A DNA stretch of 47,107 nucleotides from an uncultured Lachnospiraceae bacterium (GTDB lineage: Bacteria; Bacillota; Clostridia; Lachnospirales; Lachnospiraceae): contig CAJTQG010000014.1 of the NCBI GenBank assembly GCA_910578605.1, forward strand, positions 21,010-68,116. Direction: 5' to 3'. The translations under genes and the position numbers were made by a program. Position 1 is the first letter of the stretch; each line of letters begins with the position of its first letter. Positions 36,274 to 44,925 of the stretch are shown in pieces. The notes beneath the pieces were generated by a model. That model made no database searches and was not told the DNA's origin. It saw nothing but the letters and a program-made list of their open reading frames with translations.

Positions 36274-36489
36274 ACCATATTCTCCTTCACTGCTTTTCGT
36301 TTCTTTCCTGCCATTATACCGGACATCCCGCCAAAATGCACCTGCTATTTCTATTAAAACTCCTTTTCTGTAATTGGCATCTTCCACTAGGGAGATTTGA
36401 CTTCTATTGACATCTTATCCATTCGGCTGTGCTTGTATCCATATGTTACCTCCTGCAAATCAACATTCATCACTGTCTCTTTTTTTGTT

Positions 36490-36858
36490 CTATGCACATC
36501 CAGAGAGTTTATCAACAGCAAGGGAAAGGGTAGGCTGAAAGTAAATATCCTTTCCTTTATTGCTCTCATACATAAAATCCTTCAACGGCTTACTGGTATA
36601 TTTTGAAAAATCGCCGTATATAGCAAACCTCACACCATAGTTGATGAATTTCTGCAATATTTCTCCTGCCAGACAAGTACTCAAAACAAAAAAATCATTT
36701 ACAATAGCTTCCTTGTTTACAGCAATATTTGTGCAGCCTGTTTCGTATTTTACTGTCATAATCAAGTCTAATGCCGACTGGACATTTGTAATCAACAGCT
36801 CATCACTACTCACAACTGCAACCTCTATATTATTTTTCTTTATAACTTCTGTTTTCAT
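36490..36858 (-). CDS. DUF4180 family protein
   Basis: 122 residues. The sequence VQSALDLIMTVKYETGCTNI and FYV-like ending FQPTLSLAVDKLSG match the DUF4180 group of small cytoplasmic proteins, often found beside transcription regulators. No catalytic motif is visible. It is about 150 bases downstream of the TetR-family gene on the same strand and may be its operon partner. Confidence 0.75.
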   Translation of the reverse strand: MKTEVIKKNNIEVAVVSSDELLITNVQSALDLIMTVKYETGCTNIAVNKEAIVNDFFVLSTCLAGEILQKFINYGVRFAIYGDFSKYTSKPLKDFMYESNKGKDIYFQPTLSLAVDKLSGCA

Positions 36859-37007
36859 TTTTTACCTCCATCAATTTTGAATCATTTTTACAACGGCTTT
36901 TGACTGCCACTTATTCCCTTTGTATCTCATAACTACAATGGTACTTGCCACACACCATCCCAGACAAGAAGCAATATTTTCTTTCTTTTGCATTTTTCTG
37001 CCTTCTG

Positions 37008-37586
37008 CTATTCATACAAACTATCAATCAGATGGTCAACCATAAAATCAAAGGTTTCCATGTGATTATGTGGAAGAATATCTTTATTTTTGATATTCAT
37101 AATTAAAGAATAAATAACTGACATCGCCAAATCCGCATCAACCTTGAATTTTAAATAGGGTTGGCTAAAAAAAAGCTGTTGGCTCATATGATTGGATTCC
37201 TGGATTTTCTTTGCCTGTTCCTGTGATAACTTGTTCATCAAAATTGTAAAGTCCGTACTGTCCGAATCGCACAAAAAATTGTTTTTATCATATTCCCGAT
37301 AAATGAGCTTTAAGGCTTCGGCAGCCCCGTACTTCTCTTTATGTTTTTCGATTACCTCCAACGCCCCATTGCAGATTTGTTCTTGCACGGAACACAACAC
37401 CTCACAAAAGAGAGACTCTTTCGATTCAAAAAAAAGGTAAAACGCCCCTTTTGAGATTCCTACCTGTTTGCAAAGGTCATCCACACTTGTTTTCTTATAG
37501 CCATACTGTGTCCAGCTCTGCTTACAGGCATCCTGCAAACTTCTTTTGATGTTTTCTTTTTCTCGTTCTGTAAAACTTCTTGCCAT
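37008..37586 (-). CDS. TetR/AcrR-family transcriptional regulator
   Basis: 192 residues. The N-terminal helix-turn-helix is clear: YGYKKTSVDDLCKQVGISKG followed by AFYLFFESKESLF. The C-terminal ligand-binding part is helical and unassigned. A dyad (ATATC, seven bases, GATAT) lies on its own promoter, which suggests autoregulation. Confidence 0.92.
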   Translation of the reverse strand: MARSFTEREKENIKRSLQDACKQSWTQYGYKKTSVDDLCKQVGISKGAFYLFFESKESLFCEVLCSVQEQICNGALEVIEKHKEKYGAAEALKLIYREYDKNNFLCDSDSTDFTILMNKLSQEQAKKIQESNHMSQQLFFSQPYLKFKVDADLAMSVIYSLIMNIKNKDILPHNHMETFDFMVDHLIDSLYE

Positions 37587-37618
37587 ATAGTTTTCTCCTT
37601 TCTATGACCTAAAATACC

Positions 37619-37662
37619 ATATCAGTCATAGATATAGTACACCCTATACCAGTAAACGTCAA
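37619..37662 (-). promoter_or_regulatory. Promoter and possible operator of the TetR-family gene
   Basis: On the minus strand TTGACG (37657-37662), 17 bases, TACTAT (37634-37639). Overlapping the -10 and downstream is the dyad ATATC (37619-37623) and GATAT (37631-37635), a plausible repressor site. Confidence 0.6.
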
Positions 37663-37707
37663 GAAATATTTTCAAAATACGCTATCTCATGATTAAATCA
37701 AAAAAAA

Positions 37708-37731
37708 CAGCAGAGCTTTTACCCTCTGCTG
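37708..37731 (-). terminator. Rho-independent terminator
   Basis: CAGCAGAG and CTCTGCTG form a perfect 8-bp stem with an 8-base loop, followed on the minus strand by eight T. There is no intact gene immediately before it; it probably belonged to the gene now decayed at 37740-38040, or serves the GNAT gene. Confidence 0.75.
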
Positions 37732-37739
37732 CCATGTTG

Positions 37740-38040
37740 CCTATGCGTATAAAATTTCCTTCATGTGGAACAGCGTATCAGTGATGTTCTAATCGCAGCA
37801 GCTGGAAAAAGGCCATAAGTACCTTGCTTGAAAAGACAAAGCCACTCCATATTTCAAAATGGACAGATGAAATAAACCTTTGGAAAGCGGAATACCCGAT
37901 TGACCTTTGCTCAACTCTGCAAGTTGTGTTATTTCTTTCTTTGCATGGGCTATATTAACTCCGCTGCCAATCCAAAAAACAAAAAATCTATTAAAGGAGC
38001 AGTTTCATCCAAAATGTCCAAATGCCGTCTGGTACTCTAA
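37740..38040 (-). pseudogene. Probable decayed coding sequence
   Basis: One minus-strand frame is open for about 73 codons (VNIAHAKKEITQLAELSKG is part of it) but lacks a start and is flanked by in-frame stops. It lies between the GNAT gene and a good terminator. The family is not recognised; the coding signal is weak. Confidence 0.3.
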
Positions 38041-38042
38041 TA

Positions 38043-38627
38043 TTACTTACATATAGTATGATACAGGATTAGTGTATCTGACAAGCATAATGGATTCGTA
38101 TTCCAATACTTTTTATATACAAAATCATCATTACTGTCAAAGTTCAGATGATACATTCTGAATATGACAGGAAAATCCTTTGGCTGCCATTGTTCTTCAT
38201 AGGAATAACAATATTTCATACCTACCTTTTTCATCACATTGCCGCTTCTTGGATTGTTTCTATCATGTGCTGCCGTAATATAAGACAAACCATCTTTTTT
38301 AACTTGTTCTACGACTGCTTTACCTGCTTCAGTAACCATTCCCTTGTGCCAAAATTCCTTACGAAGCCCATAACCAAAATCATGATTTTCTTCCATGCTA
38401 ACATTAATGTAACCTATAGGGAAATTATTTTCTTTCAAACAGATGGCATATGCATAGCCTTGTGGGCATTGGTATTTTGAAGCATATCTTTCTTCATAAA
38501 ATTTTACTGTTTCTTCAATATTTTTCAAGGTATACCACGGCAAAAATTTATTGGCTTCCTCATCTTTCAAAATTAGGAAAAGAGCCTCCATAAATTCCAA
38601 TTTTGTATTATCAATAGGATACCACAA
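38043..38627 (-). CDS. GNAT-family acetyltransferase, probably shortened at the N-terminus
   Basis: 194 residues starting at a TTG; an in-frame TGA lies just upstream, so it cannot extend further. The acetyl-CoA-binding region is recognisable (FGYGLRKEFWHKGMVTEAGKA), followed by DRNNPRSGNVMKKVGMKYC. The usual first beta strand of the GNAT fold (ETERLILR type) is missing and the last 20 residues do not look like the family. It is probably a degraded or diverged N-acetyltransferase; activity is doubtful. Confidence 0.65.
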   Translation of the reverse strand: MWYPIDNTKLEFMEALFLILKDEEANKFLPWYTLKNIEETVKFYEERYASKYQCPQGYAYAICLKENNFPIGYINVSMEENHDFGYGLRKEFWHKGMVTEAGKAVVEQVKKDGLSYITAAHDRNNPRSGNVMKKVGMKYCYSYEEQWQPKDFPVIFRMYHLNFDSNDDFVYKKYWNTNPLCLSDTLILYHTICK

Positions 38628-38765
38628 TCACAATCACATTCCTATTTCTATCCTATCCCCCCTAACAGATAAGTATAACAATGCACAATTTATTTTCTAT
38701 ACATCTAATGATATAGTGATAATATTTCTCTAAAGTATGCATCAAATACAAAATATCAAAAAAAT

Positions 38766-38832
38766 AAAAAGCTGCCTACATTTGTATATCAGCAAATCTA
38801 TATTGTGATACAGCAAAAATAGACAACTTTTT
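38766..38832 (-). terminator. Terminator after the two-domain protein gene
   Basis: On the minus strand AAAAAGUUGUCUA pairs with UAGGCAGCUUUUU through two G-U wobbles, with a further inner stem, then TTTTTATTTTTTT. The wobble pairs form only on the minus-strand transcript, in keeping with the orientation of the gene ending at 38860. Confidence 0.7.
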
Positions 38833-38859
38833 ATCAGCTAGAATCATTGGATGTTCTAC

Positions 38860-39945
38860 TTATCTATTGATTCTAATATTGCTTATGGAACATAATTCAC
38901 CGGAAATAGCAAGGCACACTGGAAGGGAGGCATCGATAGGAATATCCATATAAGTGGTAACTGTCACGCCATGATTTTCCTGTGTTACAATAATCGTATC
39001 CACATCTCTGACAGCGGTAACCGTACATTCCACTCCCTTTTTGTTATCTTCTAACCATTCCTCCCAAGAATTCCAATCATCTGCGTACTGTGCTTCACAG
39101 GTGAAGGTATCCGCACACTCTCTCCATCCATACGCATCAGAGCGAGTGATACTATATTCGGTGTATACAATACCATTTACAATTCGGTCCAGAGCAGAAA
39201 AAAGAATAACAATAGGAGTATTCCAATTTTCTCTTGCCTCAGGATAACTGATACTGTGAAAGGTAATATGCATTGGCTCCTCTGTAATGGGAATCCCTTC
39301 CGTGTGAGCCACCCACCAGCCTGTACAATCCAAATTGGGCAAGTCTCCCTTTTTTTGTTTTACTTTTGGTTTTTTCAGCACAATGGGAGCAATATCGCCT
39401 GCCTCAACAGACTCTATGTCATAAAAAGAACTAAAATCAGACATAGCACAGTTCTCACCGGTTATGGCAATATATATATTTTCTCCTGCATCCTTTGGCA
39501 GCACAGTTCTTGAAGTGATAACTGCACCCCCGCTTTCCATTCGTATCATCACATATTGCCCGCAGCGAACTGCCATTACCTGACAAGTCATTCCCTCTTT
39601 ATTCTTGTCGAGCCAATCCTCCCAAGAACTCCACTGGCCTGTGCGGTAGCTATCAAACTGGTAATCCTTTGCCACTCCCTTAATTCCATATGCATCAGAG
39701 CGGGTAATGCAAAACTCCTTGTAATTATGAGTAAGCTCTGCCCTGTCTATCGTTCCATCATCGGAGGCATATAAAATAATAGATGGCGTATCCCAGTTTT
39801 GATCTGCATCTTTCATGGAGACATTTTGATATGTGATAAACAAGGGATAATCTGTCAGCAATATTCCTTTCGAGCACTGTTCCCCAAATTCCCCACAACA
39901 TATCTCATCCATATCTGATATAATTTTAGCAATCTCATCTAACAT
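38860..39945 (-). CDS. Protein of two tandem beta-rich domains, no signal peptide
   Basis: 361 residues from the start at 39945 (MLDEIAK), with GGAGG seven bases upstream. Two copies of a domain of about 160 residues: each has an NWDTP or NWNTP motif, ITRSDAYG, a W-x-SWE-x-WL segment followed by DNK or DKN, and a closing ITGE-C or ISGELC. Similar domains occur in secreted glycoside hydrolases and other surface proteins of Lachnospiraceae, where they are thought to bind carbohydrate. Here no signal peptide or anchor is present, so the location and ligand are unclear. A Lys-rich linker (about 195-205) separates the copies. Confidence 0.7.
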   Translation of the reverse strand: MLDEIAKIISDMDEICCGEFGEQCSKGILLTDYPLFITYQNVSMKDADQNWDTPSIILYASDDGTIDRAELTHNYKEFCITRSDAYGIKGVAKDYQFDSYRTGQWSSWEDWLDKNKEGMTCQVMAVRCGQYVMIRMESGGAVITSRTVLPKDAGENIYIAITGENCAMSDFSSFYDIESVEAGDIAPIVLKKPKVKQKKGDLPNLDCTGWWVAHTEGIPITEEPMHITFHSISYPEARENWNTPIVILFSALDRIVNGIVYTEYSITRSDAYGWRECADTFTCEAQYADDWNSWEEWLEDNKKGVECTVTAVRDVDTIIVTQENHGVTVTTYMDIPIDASLPVCLAISGELCSISNIRINR

Positions 39946-40002
39946 ATACATACCTCCTATACTATTTTATGATGTTGGGCACAAAAGATATTTGTCCCCA
40001 AC

Positions 40003-40214
40003 TGATACCATTGGATTGTTTCATCGCTCTAACATTTTCCAATCCTGCCAACATTGGCAATCCCCTAATTTATATAATAAATCTTCCATGGTACATTTTT
40101 GCATCACATATTTTTACTGTATAAATTTGCTTCTTGTCCATGTTTAATGGGGCATTAAGGTTCCGGCTGCTTTTATGCGGGCACAAGCAATATTAACCTT
40201 TTCCCCTGGTATCA
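40003..40214. repeat. Dyad-bounded element, copy B
   Basis: Bounded by TGATACCA (40003-40010) and TGGTATCA (40207-40214), 212 bp. Shares its boundaries and a 33-bp core with copy A at 26029-26123, and like it ends a short distance (58 bases) upstream of a start codon. Confidence 0.45.
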
Positions 40215-40284
40215 CTATATTATGGTACTGAATAGCAGAAAATATGTCCCACATACTTTCCCAATATTTTAATGGATATTGCAA
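40021..40284 (-). pseudogene. Frameshifted gene remnant upstream of the two-domain protein
   Basis: Three coding-like pieces lie in different frames: 40144-40284 (46 codons, TTG start, contains IVIPGEKVNIACARIKAAG), 40070-40141 (QIYTVKICDAKMYHGRFII) and 40021-40104 (MEDLLYKLGDCQCWQDW). Together they look like one gene broken by frameshifts. Its end region is related to the small ORF at 26020-26133: 28 of 33 bases match between 40039-40071 and 26065-26097. The parent family is not recognised. Confidence 0.45.
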
Positions 40285-40315
40285 TAAACGTCATTGCCTA
40301 AAACAATGACGTTTA
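40285..40315 (-). terminator. Terminator after the GGGtGRT gene
   Basis: TAAACGTCATTG and CAATGACGTTTA pair perfectly over 12 bp with a 7-base loop, 23 bases beyond the stop codon of the GGGtGRT gene. Confidence 0.8.
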
Positions 40316-40337
40316 CCCTTATCCTATAAAATACGAA

Positions 40338-41348
40338 CTAAAATTTACCAGCCTTAGCTGCTTCCTCCACGGAAACCGCAACTGCAACTGTTGCGCCAAC
40401 CATAGGATTGTTGCCCATTCCAATTAAGCCCATCATCTCCACATGAGCAGGCACAGAAGAAGAACCTGCAAACTGTGCATCAGAATGCATACGTCCCATT
40501 GTGTCTGTCATACCATAGGATGCAGGACCTGCTGCCATATTGTCTGGGTGAAGAGTACGTCCTGTACCGCCGCCGGATGCCACTGAAAAATATTTCTTAC
40601 CCTGTTCGATACACTCTTTTTTATATGTTCCTGCAACTGGATGCTGGAATCTAGTAGGATTAGTAGAGTTACCTGTGATAGATACGTCCACCTTCTCCTT
40701 ATGCATAATAGCAACACCCTCTGTTACATCATTGGCACCATAACAATTTACTTTGGAGCGAAGTCCTTGGGAATATGCCTTGCGGAACACTTCCTTTACT
40801 TCCCCTGTATAATAATCCATCTCAGTCTCTACATAGGTAAAGCCGTTAATACGTGCAATAATCTGAGCTGCATCCTTTCCAAGACCATTTAAAATAACCC
40901 GAAGGGGATTCTGGCGAACTTTGTTTGCTTTCTCGGCAATACCGATGGCGCCTTCTGCTGCCGCAAAGGATTCATGACCTGCCAAAAATGCAAAACATTC
41001 TGTCTCCTCCTCCAACAACATTTTTCCTAAATTTCCATGTCCCAAACCAACCTTACGCTGATCTGCAACAGAACCTGGAATACAGAACGCCTGAAGACCT
41101 TCACCGATGGCTGCCGCTGCGTCTGCTGCTCTCTTACATCCCTTTTTAATGGCGATGGCAGCACCTACTGTGTATGCCCAGCAAGCATTTTCAAAGCAGA
41201 TTGGCTGAATGCCTTTTACCTGATTATACACGTCTAAGCCAGCGTTTTTTGTAATTTCTGCTGCTTCTTCCACCGAAGCAATTCCATAGCTTTTTAAAAC
41301 TTCATTTATTTTATCAATTCTTCTTTCATATGATTCAAACAATGCCAT
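40338..41348 (-). CDS. GGGtGRT family protein
   Basis: 336 residues. Named for the motif SGGGTGRTLHP near residue 255. Other conserved parts are EGLQAFCIPGSVADQRKVGL, FLAGHESFAAAEGAIGIAEK and VSITGNSTNPTRFQHPVAGT. The protein is soluble and highly conserved in anaerobes, but its biochemical role is not known. GAGGAGG lies upstream of the ATG. It follows the NifU-like gene by 19 bases; this pairing is recurrent in Clostridia and suggests an iron-sulfur or sulfur-related function. Confidence 0.88.
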   Translation of the reverse strand: MALFESYERRIDKINEVLKSYGIASVEEAAEITKNAGLDVYNQVKGIQPICFENACWAYTVGAAIAIKKGCKRAADAAAAIGEGLQAFCIPGSVADQRKVGLGHGNLGKMLLEEETECFAFLAGHESFAAAEGAIGIAEKANKVRQNPLRVILNGLGKDAAQIIARINGFTYVETEMDYYTGEVKEVFRKAYSQGLRSKVNCYGANDVTEGVAIMHKEKVDVSITGNSTNPTRFQHPVAGTYKKECIEQGKKYFSVASGGGTGRTLHPDNMAAGPASYGMTDTMGRMHSDAQFAGSSSVPAHVEMMGLIGMGNNPMVGATVAVAVSVEEAAKAGKF

Positions 41349-41367
41349 GATTTTCTTACCTCCTCAA

Positions 41368-42060
41368 TTATTCTTTTCTAGGGTCAATTAATTTTACAGC
41401 ATCATCTACTCTACCGTACTGGCCCTGTGCCTTTTCATAAGCTGTATTTGCATCATCTCCAGCCTTGATGAAATCCATCATCTTTCCAAAGCTTACAAAC
41501 TTATATCCAATAATCTCATCATCCTCATTCAGTGCTATTTTTGTCACATATCCATCTGTCATCTCTAAGTAACGAGGACCTTTCTTCAATGTACCATACA
41601 TAGTACCTATCTGAGAGCGAAGACCTTTTCCTAAATCCTCTAAGCCTGCACCGATTGGAAGACCGTCTTCGGAGAAAGCAGATTGTGTTCTGCCATATAC
41701 AATCTGTAAGAATAATTCTCTCATAGCAGTATTGATTGCATCACAAACTAAGTCTGTGTTCAATGCTTCTAAAATAGTTCTGCCCGGCAAAATCTCAGAC
41801 GCCATAGCAGCGGAGTGCGTCATACCGGAACATCCGATTGTCTCCACTAATGCTTCCTGAATAATTCCTTCCTTTACATTTAAAGTCAGCTTACATGTAC
41901 CCTGCTGTGGAGCACACCAGCCAATTCCGTGTGTTAAACCGGAAATATCCTTTACTTCTTTTGCTTTCACCCATTTTGCTTCTTCTGGGATCGGAGCAGC
42001 ACCATGAGCAACGCCTTGTGCTACTGGACACATTGTTTCAACTTCATGTGAATAAATCAT
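41368..42060 (-). CDS. NifU-like iron-sulfur cluster assembly scaffold protein
   Basis: 230 residues from the start at 42060 (MIYSHEVE), with AAAGGAG seven bases upstream. Conserved Cys sites are in ETMCPVAQG, GIGWCAPQQGTC and TIGCSGMTHSAAMASEI, which fit the scaffold fold on which Fe-S clusters are built. First gene of the operon with the GGGtGRT gene. No cysteine desulfurase or SufBCD genes are nearby, so this is likely a specialised scaffold. Confidence 0.85.
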   Translation of the reverse strand: MIYSHEVETMCPVAQGVAHGAAPIPEEAKWVKAKEVKDISGLTHGIGWCAPQQGTCKLTLNVKEGIIQEALVETIGCSGMTHSAAMASEILPGRTILEALNTDLVCDAINTAMRELFLQIVYGRTQSAFSEDGLPIGAGLEDLGKGLRSQIGTMYGTLKKGPRYLEMTDGYVTKIALNEDDEIIGYKFVSFGKMMDFIKAGDDANTAYEKAQGQYGRVDDAVKLIDPRKE

Positions 42061-42166
42061 TGTAAGACTCCTTTCAACTTCTTTAATCATTATTTGCAGT
42101 ATCCATATGGCAATCTGCATACACAGCATGTACCCAATGCTTTATTGCCAAAATACAACATTCTTT

Positions 42167-42197
42167 GACTATTTTCTCATACTCTTTCAAAATAGTC
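42167..42197. promoter_or_regulatory. Inverted repeat upstream of the NifU-like gene
   Basis: GACTATTTT and AAAATAGTC, a perfect 9-bp pair with a 13-base spacer, in the 360-base divergent region between the NifU-like gene and the gene at 42421. It may be an operator or an RNA stem. The rest of 42061-42420 is AT-rich, with TGTACA-17-TATAAT (42247-42275, plus strand) as a possible promoter and a small hairpin at 42361-42381. Confidence 0.45.
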
Positions 42198-42420
42198 TAG
42201 CGTTTTTTAGTAAATTTTTTCAAATTTTATGTACTGTTAGATTATATGTACAAACCTTCAAAATTATGGTATAATTACGAAAGCATATTACTTATTGTAT
42301 ATCTGGCAATAAGAATATAGTATAATACCAAAGTTAAATAATAAGAAATGTATCACTTATAATCATCCTAAAGGGATGGTTATTTTGTGAAGCTAATCTA
42401 TCTAAATTTATCAGAAAGCG

Positions 42421-42969
42421 GTGAACAAATTGTCCATTACAGATATTTTTAGGAAAATGCGTGCAAAAAAAAGAAGAGAACATTTAATTGAGGAAGCATC
42501 TATCTTTATGAATGTGCATTTTGTGCGAGAACATGCAAGCGACAGAATTTCCCCGGAAAAAATAAAAGTTATGCATGATGAAGATACAATAAAATGCTTA
42601 AAATGGTATGAAAATCATCCTAAGGTTCAGACCTTTTCAGATGCAGTATTAACAATGCTGAGAGAATCAAGCAAGAAAAATTCAGAATTTTTCTCAAAAC
42701 ATCGTTTTCATGCCGATTTAATTTCCGAGCTTGAAAATGATAGATATTATGTACCCTCAAAGGGAAATGCTGTCATTATCTGCATAGCTCTTCGCCTATC
42801 CCTTCCCCATGCAAGAGAGTTGCTTGCTCTTGGAGGTTACAATTTAACAAATTCCAGAAAAAGTGATTTGATTATCCGTTATTGTATTGAAAATAAAATA
42901 TATCATTTACAAGATATTACATATTTGCTAAAGAAATTAGCAGACACAGATATTTATTCTATTTATTGA
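42421..42969 (+). CDS. Putative regulator with a C-terminal helix-turn-helix-like region
   Basis: 182 residues starting at GTG with a weak ribosome binding site; ATG at 42457 is a possible alternative. The N-terminal half is unassigned, basic and helical. The C-terminal half (about 85-165) matches a widespread Firmicutes pattern: FHADLISELENDRYYVPSKG, a LRLSLPHARELLALGGYNL segment, then DLIIRYCIENKIY. That pattern resembles the XRE-like helical region of small regulators and of proteins with N-terminal effector domains. It stands alone on the plus strand, convergent with the SulP gene. DNA binding is inferred. Confidence 0.65.
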   Translation: MNKLSITDIFRKMRAKKRREHLIEEASIFMNVHFVREHASDRISPEKIKVMHDEDTIKCLKWYENHPKVQTFSDAVLTMLRESSKKNSEFFSKHRFHADLISELENDRYYVPSKGNAVIICIALRLSLPHARELLALGGYNLTNSRKSDLIIRYCIENKIYHLQDITYLLKKLADTDIYSIY

Positions 42970-43014
42970 AACAATCATAACAATTATACAAAAGATTACA
43001 AGATTTATAAAAAT

Positions 43015-43054
43015 GGAGAGCTTAGCTTATATCCCGTTAAAAGCCAAGCTCTCC
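43015..43054. terminator. Bidirectional terminator between the regulator and SulP genes
   Basis: GGAGAGCTT pairs with AAGCTCTCC, then GCTT with AAGC inside, with a 12-base loop; there is an A-run before and a T-run after. It serves the two convergent genes. Confidence 0.8.
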
Positions 43055-43080
43055 TATCATTTTTCACCTTTACAGTCATG

Positions 43081-44805
43081 CTAAGAAATACGCAAACTTC
43101 CACTTTGCTCCTGTCGCATTTTTTTTGCATGGGCAAGGGCCTCATCAATATTTTTACAAAAATTTTCTTCCCCAAGTAATTCCAAAAATCCATGTTTTTT
43201 CAGCACACTCATAGGCTGTTCATTTACATGGGAGAAAATAAGCTGACTGTTTCTTTTCCTGCATATCTGATATACATTTTCCAGACTGTGCATCGCTGTC
43301 TCATCCATGGCAGGCACACTTCTCATTCGCAAAATCACAATATCTCCCTTTTTAATTGTACTAACAATATCTGAAATTTTATCTGCCGCACCAAAAAACA
43401 GGGGACCAGTTATCTCATATACAAAGGTATTGGGAGGAACGGATTTGAATCGAATATGGTCAGGGTCCGTATCCTCATTATAATTCTCGTTTGCTTTTTT
43501 TATTTCCTCATAATTATCCAAATACTCCCAGCCGCGGATATTAGTCACATCTGACATTCTCTTCATAAACAAAAGAGTTGCCAGCACAAATCCTACAATA
43601 ATGGCTGCCACTAAATCAAAAATAACGGTCAATAAAAAAGTAATGACAAGCACTGCAATATCACTTTTGGGCGCTCTATGTAATGTATGTGCAACCGCTC
43701 TCCAACCGCTCATATTATATGCAACCATAAACAATATTGCTCCAATGGCAGGCATAGGAATCATTGCCGCATAGGGCATTAAAAATACAAGCATTAAAAA
43801 CAATACAATCCCATGAACCATGCCGGCCACAGGAGTTCTTCCTCCGCTTTTTATGTTGGCGGCTGTTCTGGCAATGGCACCTGTGGCAGGAATCCCTCCA
43901 AAGAGACCAGATGCTATATTTCCTGCTCCCTGGGCAATCAATTCCATATTGGACCGATGCCTGCTGCCTATCATACCATCTGCCACAACACAGGACAACA
44001 AGGACTCAATGGCTGCCAACACTGCAATCGTGAATGCACTGGGCAAAAGACTGCGAATCATAGAAAAGCTTACATGAGGAACAGAAAATTGAGGTAACCC
44101 AGAAAGGTTGCTGTAGGAGCTTCCAATTGTGGCCACATCCAAATCCCAAAGCTTTACCACTATACTGGCAAACACAACAGCTACCAAAGAGGAGGGAATG
44201 GTTTTATTGAGTTTTGGAAAGAAAGCGATCACTGCAAGGGAACCTAATCCAACTAACAGGGCTGTCCCATTCCATGTGGAAAAACAGGAGATAAATGCCT
44301 TTATTTTTTCCGTTGTCTCAATAGGGGAACCATATTCATGGATATATTCAGCAATATTTACTCCAAAAAAGCTGTTGAGCTGTCCTACCACAATAGTTAC
44401 AGCAATTCCTGCTGTAAACCCTGTCGTAATGGTGTAGGGAATAAATTTAATCAAACTGCCCAAGCGGCAGAATCCCATAATAATCAAAATTATACCGGCC
44501 ATTATTGTAGCTACAATCAACCCATCCATACCATTTTGTGCTACAATTCCCGCCACAATAGTGGCAAAAGCAGCCGTGGGCCCTGCAATCTGTACTCTGC
44601 TTCCCCCCAAAAAAGAGATGACAAATCCGGCTACAATAGCTGTGTAAATGCCGATTTGAGGCTCCACCCCAGAAGCAATAGCCAAGGCAATAGATAAGGG
44701 CAATGCCACAATGGCAACAATCATGCCAGCAATCATATCTTTAAAAAATTGTTGTTTTGTGTATGTTTTCATTACTGAAAACAGTTTTGGTTTTAACTTT
44801 TCCAT
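43081..44805 (-). CDS. SulP-family (SLC26) anion transporter with STAS domain
   Basis: 574 residues from the start at 44805 (MEKLKPKLF), with GGGAGG five bases upstream. About 12 or more membrane helices in the 7+7 inverted-repeat pattern; typical parts are MIAGMIVAIVALPLSIALAI, GGSRVQIAGPTAAFATIV and MELIAQGAGNIASGLFGGIP. A STAS domain (about 445-560) follows, with VILRMRSVPAMDETAMHSLE. SulP proteins import sulfate, bicarbonate or dicarboxylates; the substrate cannot be read from sequence. Confidence 0.93.
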   Translation of the reverse strand: MEKLKPKLFSVMKTYTKQQFFKDMIAGMIVAIVALPLSIALAIASGVEPQIGIYTAIVAGFVISFLGGSRVQIAGPTAAFATIVAGIVAQNGMDGLIVATIMAGIILIIMGFCRLGSLIKFIPYTITTGFTAGIAVTIVVGQLNSFFGVNIAEYIHEYGSPIETTEKIKAFISCFSTWNGTALLVGLGSLAVIAFFPKLNKTIPSSLVAVVFASIVVKLWDLDVATIGSSYSNLSGLPQFSVPHVSFSMIRSLLPSAFTIAVLAAIESLLSCVVADGMIGSRHRSNMELIAQGAGNIASGLFGGIPATGAIARTAANIKSGGRTPVAGMVHGIVLFLMLVFLMPYAAMIPMPAIGAILFMVAYNMSGWRAVAHTLHRAPKSDIAVLVITFLLTVIFDLVAAIIVGFVLATLLFMKRMSDVTNIRGWEYLDNYEEIKKANENYNEDTDPDHIRFKSVPPNTFVYEITGPLFFGAADKISDIVSTIKKGDIVILRMRSVPAMDETAMHSLENVYQICRKRNSQLIFSHVNEQPMSVLKKHGFLELLGEENFCKNIDEALAHAKKMRQEQSGSLRIS

Positions 44806-44865
44806 AATTTCCTCCCAAATTCTTTTGTCTCTTTTACTCTTATTCAAATAAAATTAAGCCAAAAA

Positions 44866-44900
44866 ATATCATTTCTATGATTTTTTCATAGAAATGATAT
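44866..44900 (-). terminator. Strong terminator of the Thr/Pro/Glu-repeat gene
   Basis: ATATCATTTCTATGA and TCATAGAAATGATAT pair perfectly over 15 bp with a 5-base loop, followed on the minus strand by six T. Confidence 0.85.
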
Positions 44901-44925
44901 TCATCAACATAGGTTATATGTTATG

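Noticed and set aside
36274..36387. N-terminal extension of the YciI-like gene
   Set aside because: The internal ATG at 36273 has a well-spaced AAGGAG, and the upstream codons do not resemble the family.
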